NCBI GenBank assembly: GCA_020073395.1
Contig: JAIQFF010000039.1
Coordinates: 1-34,760, forward strand
Length of the DNA: 34,760 bases
Reading direction: 5' to 3'
Source: Terriglobia bacterium
GTDB lineage: Bacteria; Acidobacteriota; Terriglobia; Terriglobales; Acidobacteriaceae
The first letter of the stretch is position 1. Every line of letters starts with the position of its first letter. The translations under genes and the position numbers were made by a program. Shown piece after piece: positions 1 to 7,531 of this stretch. A model generated the notes under the pieces. That model was not told where the DNA came from. It was given only the letters and a program-made list of their open reading frames with translations, and did not search any database.

Positions 1-51
1 GCAACTTTGCGGCTTGGAATGCGACCGAATTGGTGCGACGGCAGACCCATT

Positions 52-156
52 AACCGGGAAGGGCACACAGGATTCGCAAAAGGGCGCACAGAAGAGTAAC
101 AATAAGCAACGCTGGCGACCCTCGCCGCGCCTACCTCATTTGCGGTCTTGTATAAT
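52..156 (+). promoter_or_regulatory. Upstream region of nagB-like gene with TATAAT box and degenerate repeat
   Basis: A perfect TATAAT hexamer lies at 151-156, about 47 bp before the ATG chosen for the deaminase, and is a plausible -10 box. I see no convincing -35 at 16-18 bp. Positions 52-94 carry two degenerate units (AACCGGGAAGGGCACACAG and GCAAAAGGGCGCACAGAAG) that resemble the GCAAAGGGCGCAAAG units repeated elsewhere in this window. The promoter call rests on the hexamer alone. Confidence 0.35.
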
Positions 157-202
157 CGCCACACTCAAATTGGCCGCGCTGGTGGCGGTCAGGAATTCCG
201 AC

Positions 203-955
203 ATGGCCCTCAAGGTATTCAACGACAAGAGTTCGCTGGGCAAGGCCGCTGCCGAGCAGGCCAGCAGCGCAATTCGCCGCGCTATTCGCGATCGAGGACA
301 AGCCCGGATCATTGCCGCCACGGCTGCGTCTCAACTCCAGTTTCTGGACGCGCTCACCCGCGAGCCGGGCATTGATTGGCCGCGGGTCGAGGTCTTCCAT
401 CTGGATGAATACATCGGGCTGCCGATTACGCATCCTGGAAGCTTTCGGAAGATGCTGCTGGAGCAGTTGGTGCAGAAAACCGGTATCACCAAATATCATT
501 TGCTGGACGGCGACGGAGATGCAGCGGAGGTCGTCCGGCGCGTAGGGAAGGACCTGGCCTCCGCGCCGATCGACATTGCGTTTCTGGGCATCGGCGAGAA
601 CGGGCATCTTGCTTTTAATGATCCGCCTGCTGATTTTGAAATCGAAGACCCGTATCTGATCGTCACCCTTGACGAAGCCTGCCGGCGGCAGCAGGTGGGC
701 GAGGCCTGGTTCGCGGACCTGTCGCAAGTGCCGACCCAAGCCATCTCGATGTCGGTGTGCCAGATCCTCAAGACGAAAGAAATTCTTGCGGTGGTGCCGG
801 ACACGCGCAAGGCGCAAGCGATAAAAGCCTGCTTTGAGGGCGAGATCAGTCCCATGGCGCCGGCCTCGATCCTGCGTACTCACCCCAATGCCACTGTGTA
901 TCTGGACACAAATTCTGCGGCGTTGCTCAGTCCGGCTGTGTTGACTTCGGCTTAA
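203..955 (+). CDS. nagB: Glucosamine-6-phosphate deaminase / 6-phosphogluconolactonase family (NagB-type)
   Basis: This 250-aa cytosolic enzyme is predicted to convert glucosamine-6-phosphate to fructose-6-phosphate and ammonia. The NagB signatures are visible: HLDEYIGL at residues 66-73 (D68 matches the catalytic Asp72 of E. coli NagB), [13 protein letters not shown] at 129-141 with the ring-opening His135, and a C-terminal segment around [18 protein letters not shown] (198-214). The ATG at 203 is chosen over an earlier in-frame ATG at 14 because homology to NagB starts at MALKVF and AGGAA lies about 9 nt upstream. The E. coli catalytic Asp141 is Asn133 here, a variant I recall from other bacterial NagB-like proteins, so it is not by itself evidence of inactivity. 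A related sugar-phosphate isomerase activity is possible. An ACS-family carrier follows after 52 bp on the same strand. Confidence 0.87.
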   Translation: MALKVFNDKSSLGKAAAEQASSAIRRAIRDRGQARIIAATAASQLQFLDALTREPGIDWPRVEVFHLDEYIGLPITHPGSFRKMLLEQLVQKTGITKYHLLDGDGDAAEVVRRVGKDLASAPIDIAFLGIGENGHLAFNDPPADFEIEDPYLIVTLDEACRRQQVGEAWFADLSQVPTQAISMSVCQILKTKEILAVVPDTRKAQAIKACFEGEISPMAPASILRTHPNATVYLDTNSAALLSPAVLTSA

Positions 956-1007
956 GATGTGACCGCCGCGGAATCGAGGCCCGTCTATCACTCGCCGTCC
1001 AAATTCC

Positions 1008-2333
1008 ATGGCGCCAGCCGGACAATCGATTTCGGTTAAGCCGCGCGTTATTTCTTCTTTGCGCTGGTGGATTGCCAGTGTCCTGTTTGCCTCCACGGTC
1101 ATAAACTACATCGACCGGCAGACTCTTTCGGTGCTCGCTCCTTACCTGAAGCTGGAGCACCACTGGACCAACAGTGACTATGCCAACATCGTGATCGCGT
1201 TCCGGGTTGCTTACTCAGTGGGAATGGCCCTGTGCGGCAGGTTGGTGGATCGCGTCGGCACGCGGCGCGGCTTAACCCTCACGGTTGCCTGGTATTCAGT
1301 GGTTTCGATTCTGACCTCGCTGGCGACTGGCTTCCGCAGCTTTGCCGGTTTTCGTTTTCTGCTGGGAGCGGGAGAATCGGCCAACTGGCCAGCCGCGACG
1401 AAAGCCGTCTCTGAGTGGTTTCCCAGGCGCGAGCGCGGATTGGCCACAGCATTCTTTGACAGCGGCTCGTCGGTGGGAGGGGCCATCGCCCCCTTTATCG
1501 TTTTGTGGATTTACTTCCGCTGGGGATGGCGTCCGGCGTTCATGATTCCAGGCGTTCTCGGTTTCATCTGGTTGATGGTGTGGCGCTGGCTCTATTACCC
1601 GCCAGAGACGCATCCGCACATCGGCGAGGCCGAGTTGGCGATGATTATGACGGACCGGGAGTCCGATTCGCCGCTCGGGGACAGGAAGCGTCCGCGATGG
1701 GCCGATCTCCTGCGATTGCCGCAGACCTGGGGAACGATCATTGCGCGCACCTTCACCGACCCGGTCTGGTTTTTCGTCACAGACTGGTTCCCGATTTATC
1801 TGGTGGCAAAAGGAATCGAGCTCAGGAGCGGCCTGATCGCGGTGTGGGTACCGTTTATCGCTGCCGATCTGGGGAACTTCTTTGGCGGAGGAATATCCGG
1901 CTACCTGATCCGGCGTGGATGGTCGCTGGGAGCGGCGAGAAAGGCGCTGGTCATTTTTGGCGGGATCGGCGTCACCCTGCTCATCCCGACAATCTTTACC
2001 ACCAACCTTTACTTGCTGTCGCTGCTTTTCGGGTTAGCGACCTTCGCCTACGCGGCTTTCTCGACCATGGCGAACGTGTTGCCCTCGGACCTTTACCACA
2101 GCGACTCGGTGGCGTCAGTCAGCGGGATGGGAGGCGCGGGGGCGGGGATCGGCACCATCGTCGCCTTCAAACTTATCGGATATTTCTCTGATGCCCGCCA
2201 GGCTGCGACTACACATTCGTTCGATCCGATTGTGATTGCAGCAGGCCTGGTTCCGTTCGTCGGGATGATACTGGTTCTGCTGCTGGTGCGGAATACGAAG
2301 GCAACTGATGCGGGGCTGGTGCGGCGTATTTGA
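1008..2333 (+). CDS. MFS transporter, anion:cation symporter (ExuT/hexuronate-like) family
   Basis: The product is a 441-aa inner-membrane protein with about 12 hydrophobic segments, the normal MFS length. After the first helix it has INYIDRQTLSVLAPYL, and loop 2-3 carries the MFS motif A form GRLVDRVGTRRGL (about residues 77-89). The segment RFLLGAGESANWPAA (about 116-130) is typical of the ACS subfamily (hexuronate, glucarate, sialic acid and similar organic anions). It lies 52 bp after the NagB-like gene on the same strand, so co-transcription for import and catabolism of an amino-sugar or sugar-acid substrate is plausible. No strong Shine-Dalgarno is visible before the ATG. The substrate cannot be read from sequence. 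A second member of the same subfamily lies at 20192-21511. Confidence 0.88.
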   Translation: MAPAGQSISVKPRVISSLRWWIASVLFASTVINYIDRQTLSVLAPYLKLEHHWTNSDYANIVIAFRVAYSVGMALCGRLVDRVGTRRGLTLTVAWYSVVSILTSLATGFRSFAGFRFLLGAGESANWPAATKAVSEWFPRRERGLATAFFDSGSSVGGAIAPFIVLWIYFRWGWRPAFMIPGVLGFIWLMVWRWLYYPPETHPHIGEAELAMIMTDRESDSPLGDRKRPRWADLLRLPQTWGTIIARTFTDPVWFFVTDWFPIYLVAKGIELRSGLIAVWVPFIAADLGNFFGGGISGYLIRRGWSLGAARKALVIFGGIGVTLLIPTIFTTNLYLLSLLFGLATFAYAAFSTMANVLPSDLYHSDSVASVSGMGGAGAGIGTIVAFKLIGYFSDARQAATTHSFDPIVIAAGLVPFVGMILVLLLVRNTKATDAGLVRRI

Positions 2334-2362
2334 TTTTCTCTTCATCCTTTGCCGCTCTTCCT

Positions 2363-2430
2363 GCGTCCTTTGCGGTTCAAGGTTTTGCTTGATCTCCCTC
2401 AAAGTCAACTTCCTTAACCGCAAAGGACGC
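2363..2430. repeat. Palindromic GCGTCCTTTGCGG intergenic element, copy 1
   Basis: GCGTCCTTTGCGGTT at 2363-2377 is matched perfectly as an inverted copy at 2416-2430 (15 bp arms, 38 nt spacer). It sits between two convergent genes and could fold into a bidirectional terminator-like hairpin, although it lacks a clear T-tract. Related copies occur at 15356-15462 and 21535-21630, with a single arm at 7465-7482. Confidence 0.8.
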
Positions 2431-2466
2431 AAAAGAACTCGCAAAGGTCGCGAAGAAGAGCAGCCC

Positions 2467-2850
2467 TTACATTTGTGATCCGACCAGACTGAAGAGAAGG
2501 ATGGCCAGCACGATCACAGTGAAGACCACGTACATGCGGTCGTGTTCAGCGGCAAATCCCCAAATCGAAAATATTACTCGAGCCACTGGCGTGGCGATCA
2601 GGAACAGCAAGCCCAGCTGGATGATACCGCGGCCATTCAATCGCATGGCGTCACGCACGATACCATGCAGACTATGCAAGTCCGACGGCTCGCCCTGGAA
2701 CACGCGGTAAGCGGCTGGTGACCGGCCGTGCCGCGCGAGATATATTACGGCGCCGCAAAAAACAATGCCTGCGGAAACACCCACGCCGGCGCGCAGAAGA
2801 TTCCCCAGAATATTCTCGATTCTCTGGTCGGTCATTGTCTTGTGAGGCAT
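2467..2850 (-). CDS. DUF1634 family membrane protein
   Basis: This 127-aa protein has three predicted membrane segments (about residues 18-37, 72-93 and 102-122) and matches DUF1634, a small family that I recall being found next to TauE/SafE permeases. That permease is encoded immediately upstream, so the protein is probably its partner or accessory subunit, though this is context-based. I start at the ATG at 2850 (MPHKTMTDQ). The open frame extends back to 2958 inside the permease gene, but those extra residues are polar and overlap the neighbour's C-terminus. The ATG at 2835 (MTDQ) is another candidate. The gene probably belongs to the cydA-cydB-tauE transcript and ends at the palindromic element at 2363-2430. 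Confidence 0.75.
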   Translation of the reverse strand: MPHKTMTDQRIENILGNLLRAGVGVSAGIVFCGAVIYLARHGRSPAAYRVFQGEPSDLHSLHGIVRDAMRLNGRGIIQLGLLFLIATPVARVIFSIWGFAAEHDRMYVVFTVIVLAILLFSLVGSQM

Positions 2851-2914
2851 GTTCGTGTCAGTCACTTTCTTGTCAGGTTTCTGTTCGGTCCGGGTTCGAT
2901 TCAGCCAGGCAATT

Positions 2915-3751
2915 TCACAGGTTCCCTGTAAGTCCCTTGTAGAGCATTTCGATTCCAAGCAACACGATCACCACGCTGAATATGATGCGCAACCATTTGG
3001 TTTCTGCCTTCACCAGAATGCGTGTTCCCACCAGGGAGCCGAGCAGAACACCCAGCATGACCGGCATGGAGAGTCCAGGATCGATGTAGCCACGGTGCAG
3101 ATAAACGCCGGCACTGGCAGCGGCGGTAACGCCGATCATGAAGTTGCTGGTGGTGGTGGAAACTTTGAAGGGAATCTTCATGGCCTGGTCCATGGCGAGG
3201 ACCTTGAGCGCGCCGGAGCCGATGCCGAGGAGTCCGGACAAAGCGCCCGCCCCAAACATGATGCTGAAGCCCGCGGGCACGCGCTGGACGTTGTAGCTCC
3301 GCACACCCTCCAGGTCGGGAAAGCTGCCGTTGAGGCGCAGTCGCGTGGCCAGCGGATCAGGCGGAAGCTCGCGTTCGGCCTGGGAACGAGGTTTCCGGGA
3401 AAGATATGCAGAAATAACGAGCACCACCCCAAAAACGGTGGCAATCACACTGGTTGAGACCCATACCGCCAGAAACGCACCCAGCAAGGCGCCCAGGGTG
3501 GTCGCAATTTCCAGGAACATGCCGATCCTGATGTTGGATAATCCCTCTTTTACGTAGGCGGCGGCTGCGCCCGAAGAAGTTGCAATCACTGAGACCAGGG
3601 ACGCGCCAATCGCGTAACGGATGTCCACCTTGAAAAACAGGGTCAGCAGGGGAACCAGAACAACGCCGCCACCGAGACCGGTCAACGCTCCGAGCAGGCC
3701 GGCAATCATGGAGCCGAGGAAGACCAGGACAGTGAATTCCAGAATACTCAT
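2915..3751 (-). CDS. Sulfite exporter TauE/SafE (DUF81) family permease
   Basis: The 278-aa product has about eight hydrophobic helices in two related halves, the usual size for TauE/SafE. The first half contains the glycine-rich GALTGLGGGVVLVP (about residues 21-34) and the second half GLLGIGSGALKV (about 173-184), the paired signature of the family. Members export sulfite, sulfoacetate or other small organosulfur anions, but many are uncharacterised. The gene starts 26 bp after the cydB stop and is followed by a DUF1634 gene. This placement in a cytochrome bd operon may link anion (sulfite or sulfide-derived) detoxification with a sulfide-resistant oxidase. That link is inference. Confidence 0.87.
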   Translation of the reverse strand: MSILEFTVLVFLGSMIAGLLGALTGLGGGVVLVPLLTLFFKVDIRYAIGASLVSVIATSSGAAAAYVKEGLSNIRIGMFLEIATTLGALLGAFLAVWVSTSVIATVFGVVLVISAYLSRKPRSQAERELPPDPLATRLRLNGSFPDLEGVRSYNVQRVPAGFSIMFGAGALSGLLGIGSGALKVLAMDQAMKIPFKVSTTTSNFMIGVTAAASAGVYLHRGYIDPGLSMPVMLGVLLGSLVGTRILVKAETKWLRIIFSVVIVLLGIEMLYKGLTGNL

Positions 3752-3777
3752 CTAGTTTTCACGGAAAGGAGCACGAA

Positions 3778-4824
3778 CTAATGTCCGTAGCCGTCTCCTT
3801 CGAGGGTTACTTTGCCCCGGAACATGCGATAGATGACGACGAAGTAGACGAGTGCCAATATCATGCCAAATGCCCACCAAATAAGTCCGACTCGCATAGC
3901 ATAGGGTCCGGAGAGGGCGTTTTGCACGGTGATATCAAGGCTAGCATCGCTGCTGGAGGGCAAGAGGCGCGGGTACAGGGAAATTGCCGCACCTACCAGC
4001 ATGGTGGAAAGATAGATGCACGATGAGGCGAAGGCCCTGCGATCGGTTTTTCCGCGACAGAAATAAAGCATCCCGCCCAACGAACCAATCACCACAATCG
4101 GAATGGCATAGGCCAGCGGAAAGGCGGAATAGTTGGCCAGTGCGTCGGAGCGAACCGCGATGGTCGCAACCAGGCTGACGATGGTGATGGCGAATAGCAC
4201 AGCCCAGGACCGGCGGACGAAAGTCCGGGCGCGATCCTGCAAATCGCCTTCGGTTTTCACTGCCAGGTAAAGCCCTCCATGAATGGCCAGCGCCACCAGG
4301 GCGACCACGCCGCCGATGACAGTGTACCAATCGAGAATGCCGGGTTGCGGGCCAACCCGCCAGTTGGTCCACAGGGGAAGGAAGAAATAACCGTCGGCCC
4401 GGAGTGGAACGCCGCGAATCACATTGGCCAGCGCGGCGCCGAAGAACACGGCCAGAAGCGAACTGGAGAGAAAGAACAGTCCGTCAAAGAACGATCGCCA
4501 GAGGGGGTCATCAATGTGCATGCGCAGCTCAACGCTGGCGCCGCGCATGATGAGCAACCACAGCACAATCATCAAGGCCAGATAGAACCCGCTGAACGCG
4601 GCGGCGTAGAGAGCAGGGAAGGCAAAGTAAAGCGTGCCGCCACCGGCGAGCAGCCAGACTTCGTTGCCGTCCCAGACCGGGCCGATGCTTCTGAGCATGA
4701 TCTGCCGGTCGGATTCGCTGCGCGCGAGCAAGGGATGGAGGATGCCAACGCCCAGGTCGAACCCGTCGAGCACCACATAGGCGGCCAGCATGACAGCGAC
4801 GATCCAGAACCAGATAAATCCCAT
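3778..4824 (-). CDS. cydB: Cytochrome bd-type quinol oxidase subunit II
   Basis: This 348-aa polytopic membrane protein is subunit II of the bd quinol oxidase, forming the heterodimer with CydA that reduces O2 to water with quinol. The N-terminal FWIVAVMLAAYVVLDGFDLG (residues 5-24) and GPVWDGNEVWLLAGGG (about 54-69) are diagnostic of CydB/CioB. The ATG at 4824 (MGFIWFW) is preferred over an in-frame ATG at 4878 because AAGGGGAAG lies just upstream and family homology begins there. With this start the gene lies 50 bp after the cydA stop. It is slightly shorter than E. coli CydB (379 aa), as is common for CioB-type subunits. Confidence 0.93.
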   Translation of the reverse strand: MGFIWFWIVAVMLAAYVVLDGFDLGVGILHPLLARSESDRQIMLRSIGPVWDGNEVWLLAGGGTLYFAFPALYAAAFSGFYLALMIVLWLLIMRGASVELRMHIDDPLWRSFFDGLFFLSSSLLAVFFGAALANVIRGVPLRADGYFFLPLWTNWRVGPQPGILDWYTVIGGVVALVALAIHGGLYLAVKTEGDLQDRARTFVRRSWAVLFAITIVSLVATIAVRSDALANYSAFPLAYAIPIVVIGSLGGMLYFCRGKTDRRAFASSCIYLSTMLVGAAISLYPRLLPSSSDASLDITVQNALSGPYAMRVGLIWWAFGMILALVYFVVIYRMFRGKVTLEGDGYGH

Positions 4825-4874
4825 CTTCTTCCCCTTTTCATGAACTGCGTGAAGACAGCCGCCCTGCCTTCGTA

Positions 4875-6215
4875 TCAAGAGGCCGATCGTTGCTTGGCGG
4901 AGGCTGACGGCCCTTCGCTTACCGTGCGATACACCAGAAGGATGAACAGAATCGAGAGCAGGGTGTACATTCCCATGAAGCCCAGCAAAGTGAACAGTGT
5001 GTTGCCGGCCGATACATTCTTGGAGTATCCATCGGAGGTGCGAATGAGTCCATACACCAGCCAGGGCTGGCGGCCAATTTCAGCTGTCATCCAGCCTGCC
5101 GTATTGGCAATGTAAGGCAGGGGAAAGCTCAAGAACAGCGGCCACAAAACCCAGCGAGTGTCGAACAGCTTACCGCGCCACAAAAGAAAAACCGCCACCA
5201 GCATGAGCAGGACAAAGTAGGTTCCCAGTCCGGCCATGATGTGATAGCTGTAGAAAAGCAGGGGGAGGGGCGATGGCCACTGGTCGCGAGGAAACTGGTC
5301 CAGTCCTTTCACTTCCGCTCGCGTCGTCCCGTAAATCAAAAAGCTCAACATGTCGTTGACGGCGATGGGATTGTCAATGCTCTGAGTGGTTTCGTCCGGT
5401 TGGCCCATCAGAACAATCGGGGCTCCCGCCTGTGAGCTGAACAGGCCCTCCATGGCGGCCACGGCTGCGGGCTGATGTTTCGCCATATAGCGGCCATGTA
5501 AATCCCCGGTGGGGAAAATCTGGGTCGCACAGGAAATGACTCCTGCGATCACACCGACGCGGACAAAAATCCTGGCGTGTTCGTCGAATCGCTTCTCCAG
5601 TATGTAGAACGCTCCCACCGCAGACATCACGAACGCGCCGGTGATGACGGCGCCCGACATGTTGTGGGCATACTGAAGCAGCGCCCAGGGGTTCATCAGC
5701 AGTCCCCAGAAACTCGTGACCTCAAAGGATCCGTTGGGAAGAACTTTGTAGGCGACCGGATGCTGCATCCAGGCGTTGGTGACAATGATAAAGAAGCCGG
5801 ATATCCATGAGCCCACGAAGACGAGGAAGGCGGACGCCCAATGCGCCCACGGAGAGAGGCGCTTCTCGCCGAACAGGAAGAGACCGAGAAAGGCTGATTC
5901 CAGAAAGAAGGAGAAAACACCCTCCATGGCGAGGGGTTGTCCGATCACGCCGCCCGTGAAGCGGGAAAACTGCGCCCAGTTGGTGCCGAACTGGAATTCC
6001 ATGGGAATTCCAGTAACCACGCCGATCAGAAAATTGATGGCGAATATTTTTGCCCAAAAGCGTGCGGCTTCGTTGTAGCGCTCGTTGTGACGGACTAGGG
6101 CAACTGTTTTGAGTACCACGATCAGCAAAGCCAGCCCCATGGTTAGCTGGGGGAATAGATAGTGATAGATGACGGTGAACGCGAAGTGCAGGCGGTGGAG
6201 GAGGAGGGCGTCCAT
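4875..6215 (-). CDS. cydA: Cytochrome bd-type quinol oxidase subunit I, short Q-loop (CioA-like)
   Basis: This is the heme-bearing subunit I, 446 aa from the ATG at 6215; an in-frame ATG at 6245 would add ten residues. Heme ligands align with E. coli CydA: H18 (b595), H184 and M327 (b558). E98 and E106, on the proton path to heme b595/d, and the GRQPW motif (381-385) are present. The Q-loop is short, as in cyanide-insensitive (Cio) enzymes. E256 matches E. coli Glu257, but the residue matching the quinol-site Lys252 is Ala251, where I would expect Lys. A weak AAGAG precedes the chosen start. The gene leads a probable four-gene unit with cydB, tauE and DUF1634. It gives a high-affinity oxidase for microaerobic or inhibitor-containing conditions. 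Confidence 0.93.
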   Translation of the reverse strand: MDALLLHRLHFAFTVIYHYLFPQLTMGLALLIVVLKTVALVRHNERYNEAARFWAKIFAINFLIGVVTGIPMEFQFGTNWAQFSRFTGGVIGQPLAMEGVFSFFLESAFLGLFLFGEKRLSPWAHWASAFLVFVGSWISGFFIIVTNAWMQHPVAYKVLPNGSFEVTSFWGLLMNPWALLQYAHNMSGAVITGAFVMSAVGAFYILEKRFDEHARIFVRVGVIAGVISCATQIFPTGDLHGRYMAKHQPAAVAAMEGLFSSQAGAPIVLMGQPDETTQSIDNPIAVNDMLSFLIYGTTRAEVKGLDQFPRDQWPSPLPLLFYSYHIMAGLGTYFVLLMLVAVFLLWRGKLFDTRWVLWPLFLSFPLPYIANTAGWMTAEIGRQPWLVYGLIRTSDGYSKNVSAGNTLFTLLGFMGMYTLLSILFILLVYRTVSEGPSASAKQRSAS

Positions 6216-6379
6216 AAGGAAGCTCTTGTCGGAACTCCACATCATACATGGAGTCCGTTGTTGCTGGGGTTGATTCAGACGGAGGGGGTGCTCTTCGATG
6301 CGTTCGGATTAAGCATTTCATGAAACGGGGATTCCCGCGCCATTTCGCGCCGCCCACTCGCCAGTCTCCACTGGGGCAG

Positions 6380-7339
6380 CTAGGGCTGTGGTTTGTGCAG
6401 GACCTTCGAGCGGTCAATGACCCATTGCGGAAACACCGGTGCTCCCTGCGGGGGCTTGCCTTGAGTGACGGCCCAATGGTCGATCCAGCTGGTGCCTTCT
6501 CCTACGTAGGTGTCGGGCAGGCCGTAGGCCTGATCGCCTAGAGCGTCCCCCAGGGCAATAAAGTGATAGCCGCGTTTGCGCAAGACGTCGAGTAGTCCGC
6601 CGATGTGGTCGGCCTCGAGTTGATTGGCGTGCAGCAGGAGGATTTGTTTCGGCTCGTAGCCGATCGTCTGTTTCGAGAGCTGTTCGAAATAGGCGAAGAC
6701 CTGGTCGCTGTAGGAGAGATAACTCTTCATGAGCTCGTCCTGCAGGGCGTTGTCTCCGCGTTTCTTGGCATCTTCGTACACGCCAGCGTACATCCAGTCC
6801 CAGGCGTCAAGCGTGACGGGAGCGACGCTGTAGCCGCGAGCCGCAAGGAAGGCTTCAGCCTGGCGGCGGGTTTGAAGGTCGCGACCGGTGTCGAGGTAGG
6901 GATGGCGGAAGTATCGGAGCGTCATGTTGTGTTCGGCGAGCAGCAACTTGGTCACGCTCTCGCCCTGCACGATGTCGTCTTCCCACGCCTGCAGCCCGAC
7001 CCGGTTCAGCGAGGAGTGGCTGTAGGTGTGATTGCCGAGTTCGAAGCCGTAGTCGAGCCACATGCGGAGAGTCTTAATCCGTTCGTCAACCTCGCCGAAT
7101 TTATAGAGCTTCCTCTCGTTGACGAATCCGACCACCGGTATCTTCTGATCGCGGAGCGTGGCCAGTAACTTCGTGGTCATTTCAGTGAGGGTCGCGGCGG
7201 ACATCGAGCTGGAAGAACCTGCAGGCAAGTCATCAATGGTGATGGCGACCTCGCGCGTGGGCTGGTCCGGGGCGTTTGGAGTGGCTGTGACAACGCAAAG
7301 CGCTAAAGCGACTGCTACAAGGATAGGGGCCAATTTCAT
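6380..7339 (-). CDS. Secreted polysaccharide deacetylase-like (NodB-fold) protein
   Basis: The 319-aa product starts with a Sec signal peptide (MKLAPILVAVALALCVVTAT). It then shows a NodB/carbohydrate esterase 4-like core: AITIDDLPA at 32-40 (D36/D37 in place of the usual TFDD), the metal-binding H104-x3-H108 in GNHTYSHSS, and FRHPYLD at 144-150. Members remove N- or O-acetyl groups from glycans such as chitin or peptidoglycan fragments. The substrate is unknown. The ATG at 7339 is favoured over an in-frame start at 7372 because GGAGG lies about 8 nt upstream and the signal peptide begins there. The gene is divergent from the hydrolase at 7532. Release of free amino sugars by this protein would fit the NagB-like enzyme and amino-sugar-acid hypothesis, but that is inference. 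Confidence 0.83.
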   Translation of the reverse strand: MKLAPILVAVALALCVVTATPNAPDQPTREVAITIDDLPAGSSSSMSAATLTEMTTKLLATLRDQKIPVVGFVNERKLYKFGEVDERIKTLRMWLDYGFELGNHTYSHSSLNRVGLQAWEDDIVQGESVTKLLLAEHNMTLRYFRHPYLDTGRDLQTRRQAEAFLAARGYSVAPVTLDAWDWMYAGVYEDAKKRGDNALQDELMKSYLSYSDQVFAYFEQLSKQTIGYEPKQILLLHANQLEADHIGGLLDVLRKRGYHFIALGDALGDQAYGLPDTYVGEGTSWIDHWAVTQGKPPQGAPVFPQWVIDRSKVLHKPQP

Positions 7340-7464
7340 AAAGCGTCCTCCAGTCGGGCCTGGATTCGCCAAACGTTATTAGAACATGAAAGGTGTCCAT
7401 TCTTCGATGTTGGGATGCGCGTCGATGCTAGAATTTGCGCCTTGTGATGGGCGGCAGAAGCTTT

Positions 7465-7482
7465 ACCGCAAAGGACGCAAAG
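7465..7482. repeat. Single arm of the GCAAAGGACGCAAAG element
   Basis: ACCGCAAAGGACGCAAAG matches the right arms of the palindromic elements at 2363, 15356 and 21535, but no inverted partner is visible nearby. It lies in the divergent leader between the deacetylase and the first hydrolase paralog. A small hairpin (CTGAA-AAA-TTCAG, 7488-7500) and another (GGTTC-GGTC-GAACC, 7504-7517) follow immediately upstream of the hydrolase ATG. Confidence 0.6.
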
Positions 7483-7531
7483 GATTTCTGAAAAATTCAG
7501 AGGGGTTCGGTCGAACCTCGGGAGGGGTTTG

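Noticed and set aside
577..620. NagB-like enzyme inactive because catalytic Asp is Asn133
   Set aside because: The ring-opening His135 and Asp68 are kept, and the E-N-G-H form occurs, as I recall, in other bacterial NagB proteins, so loss of activity is not supported.
4279..5115. 278-codon open frame on the plus strand
   Set aside because: It is antisense to cydB and the end of cydA, has low complexity and a charged composition, and has no family resemblance.
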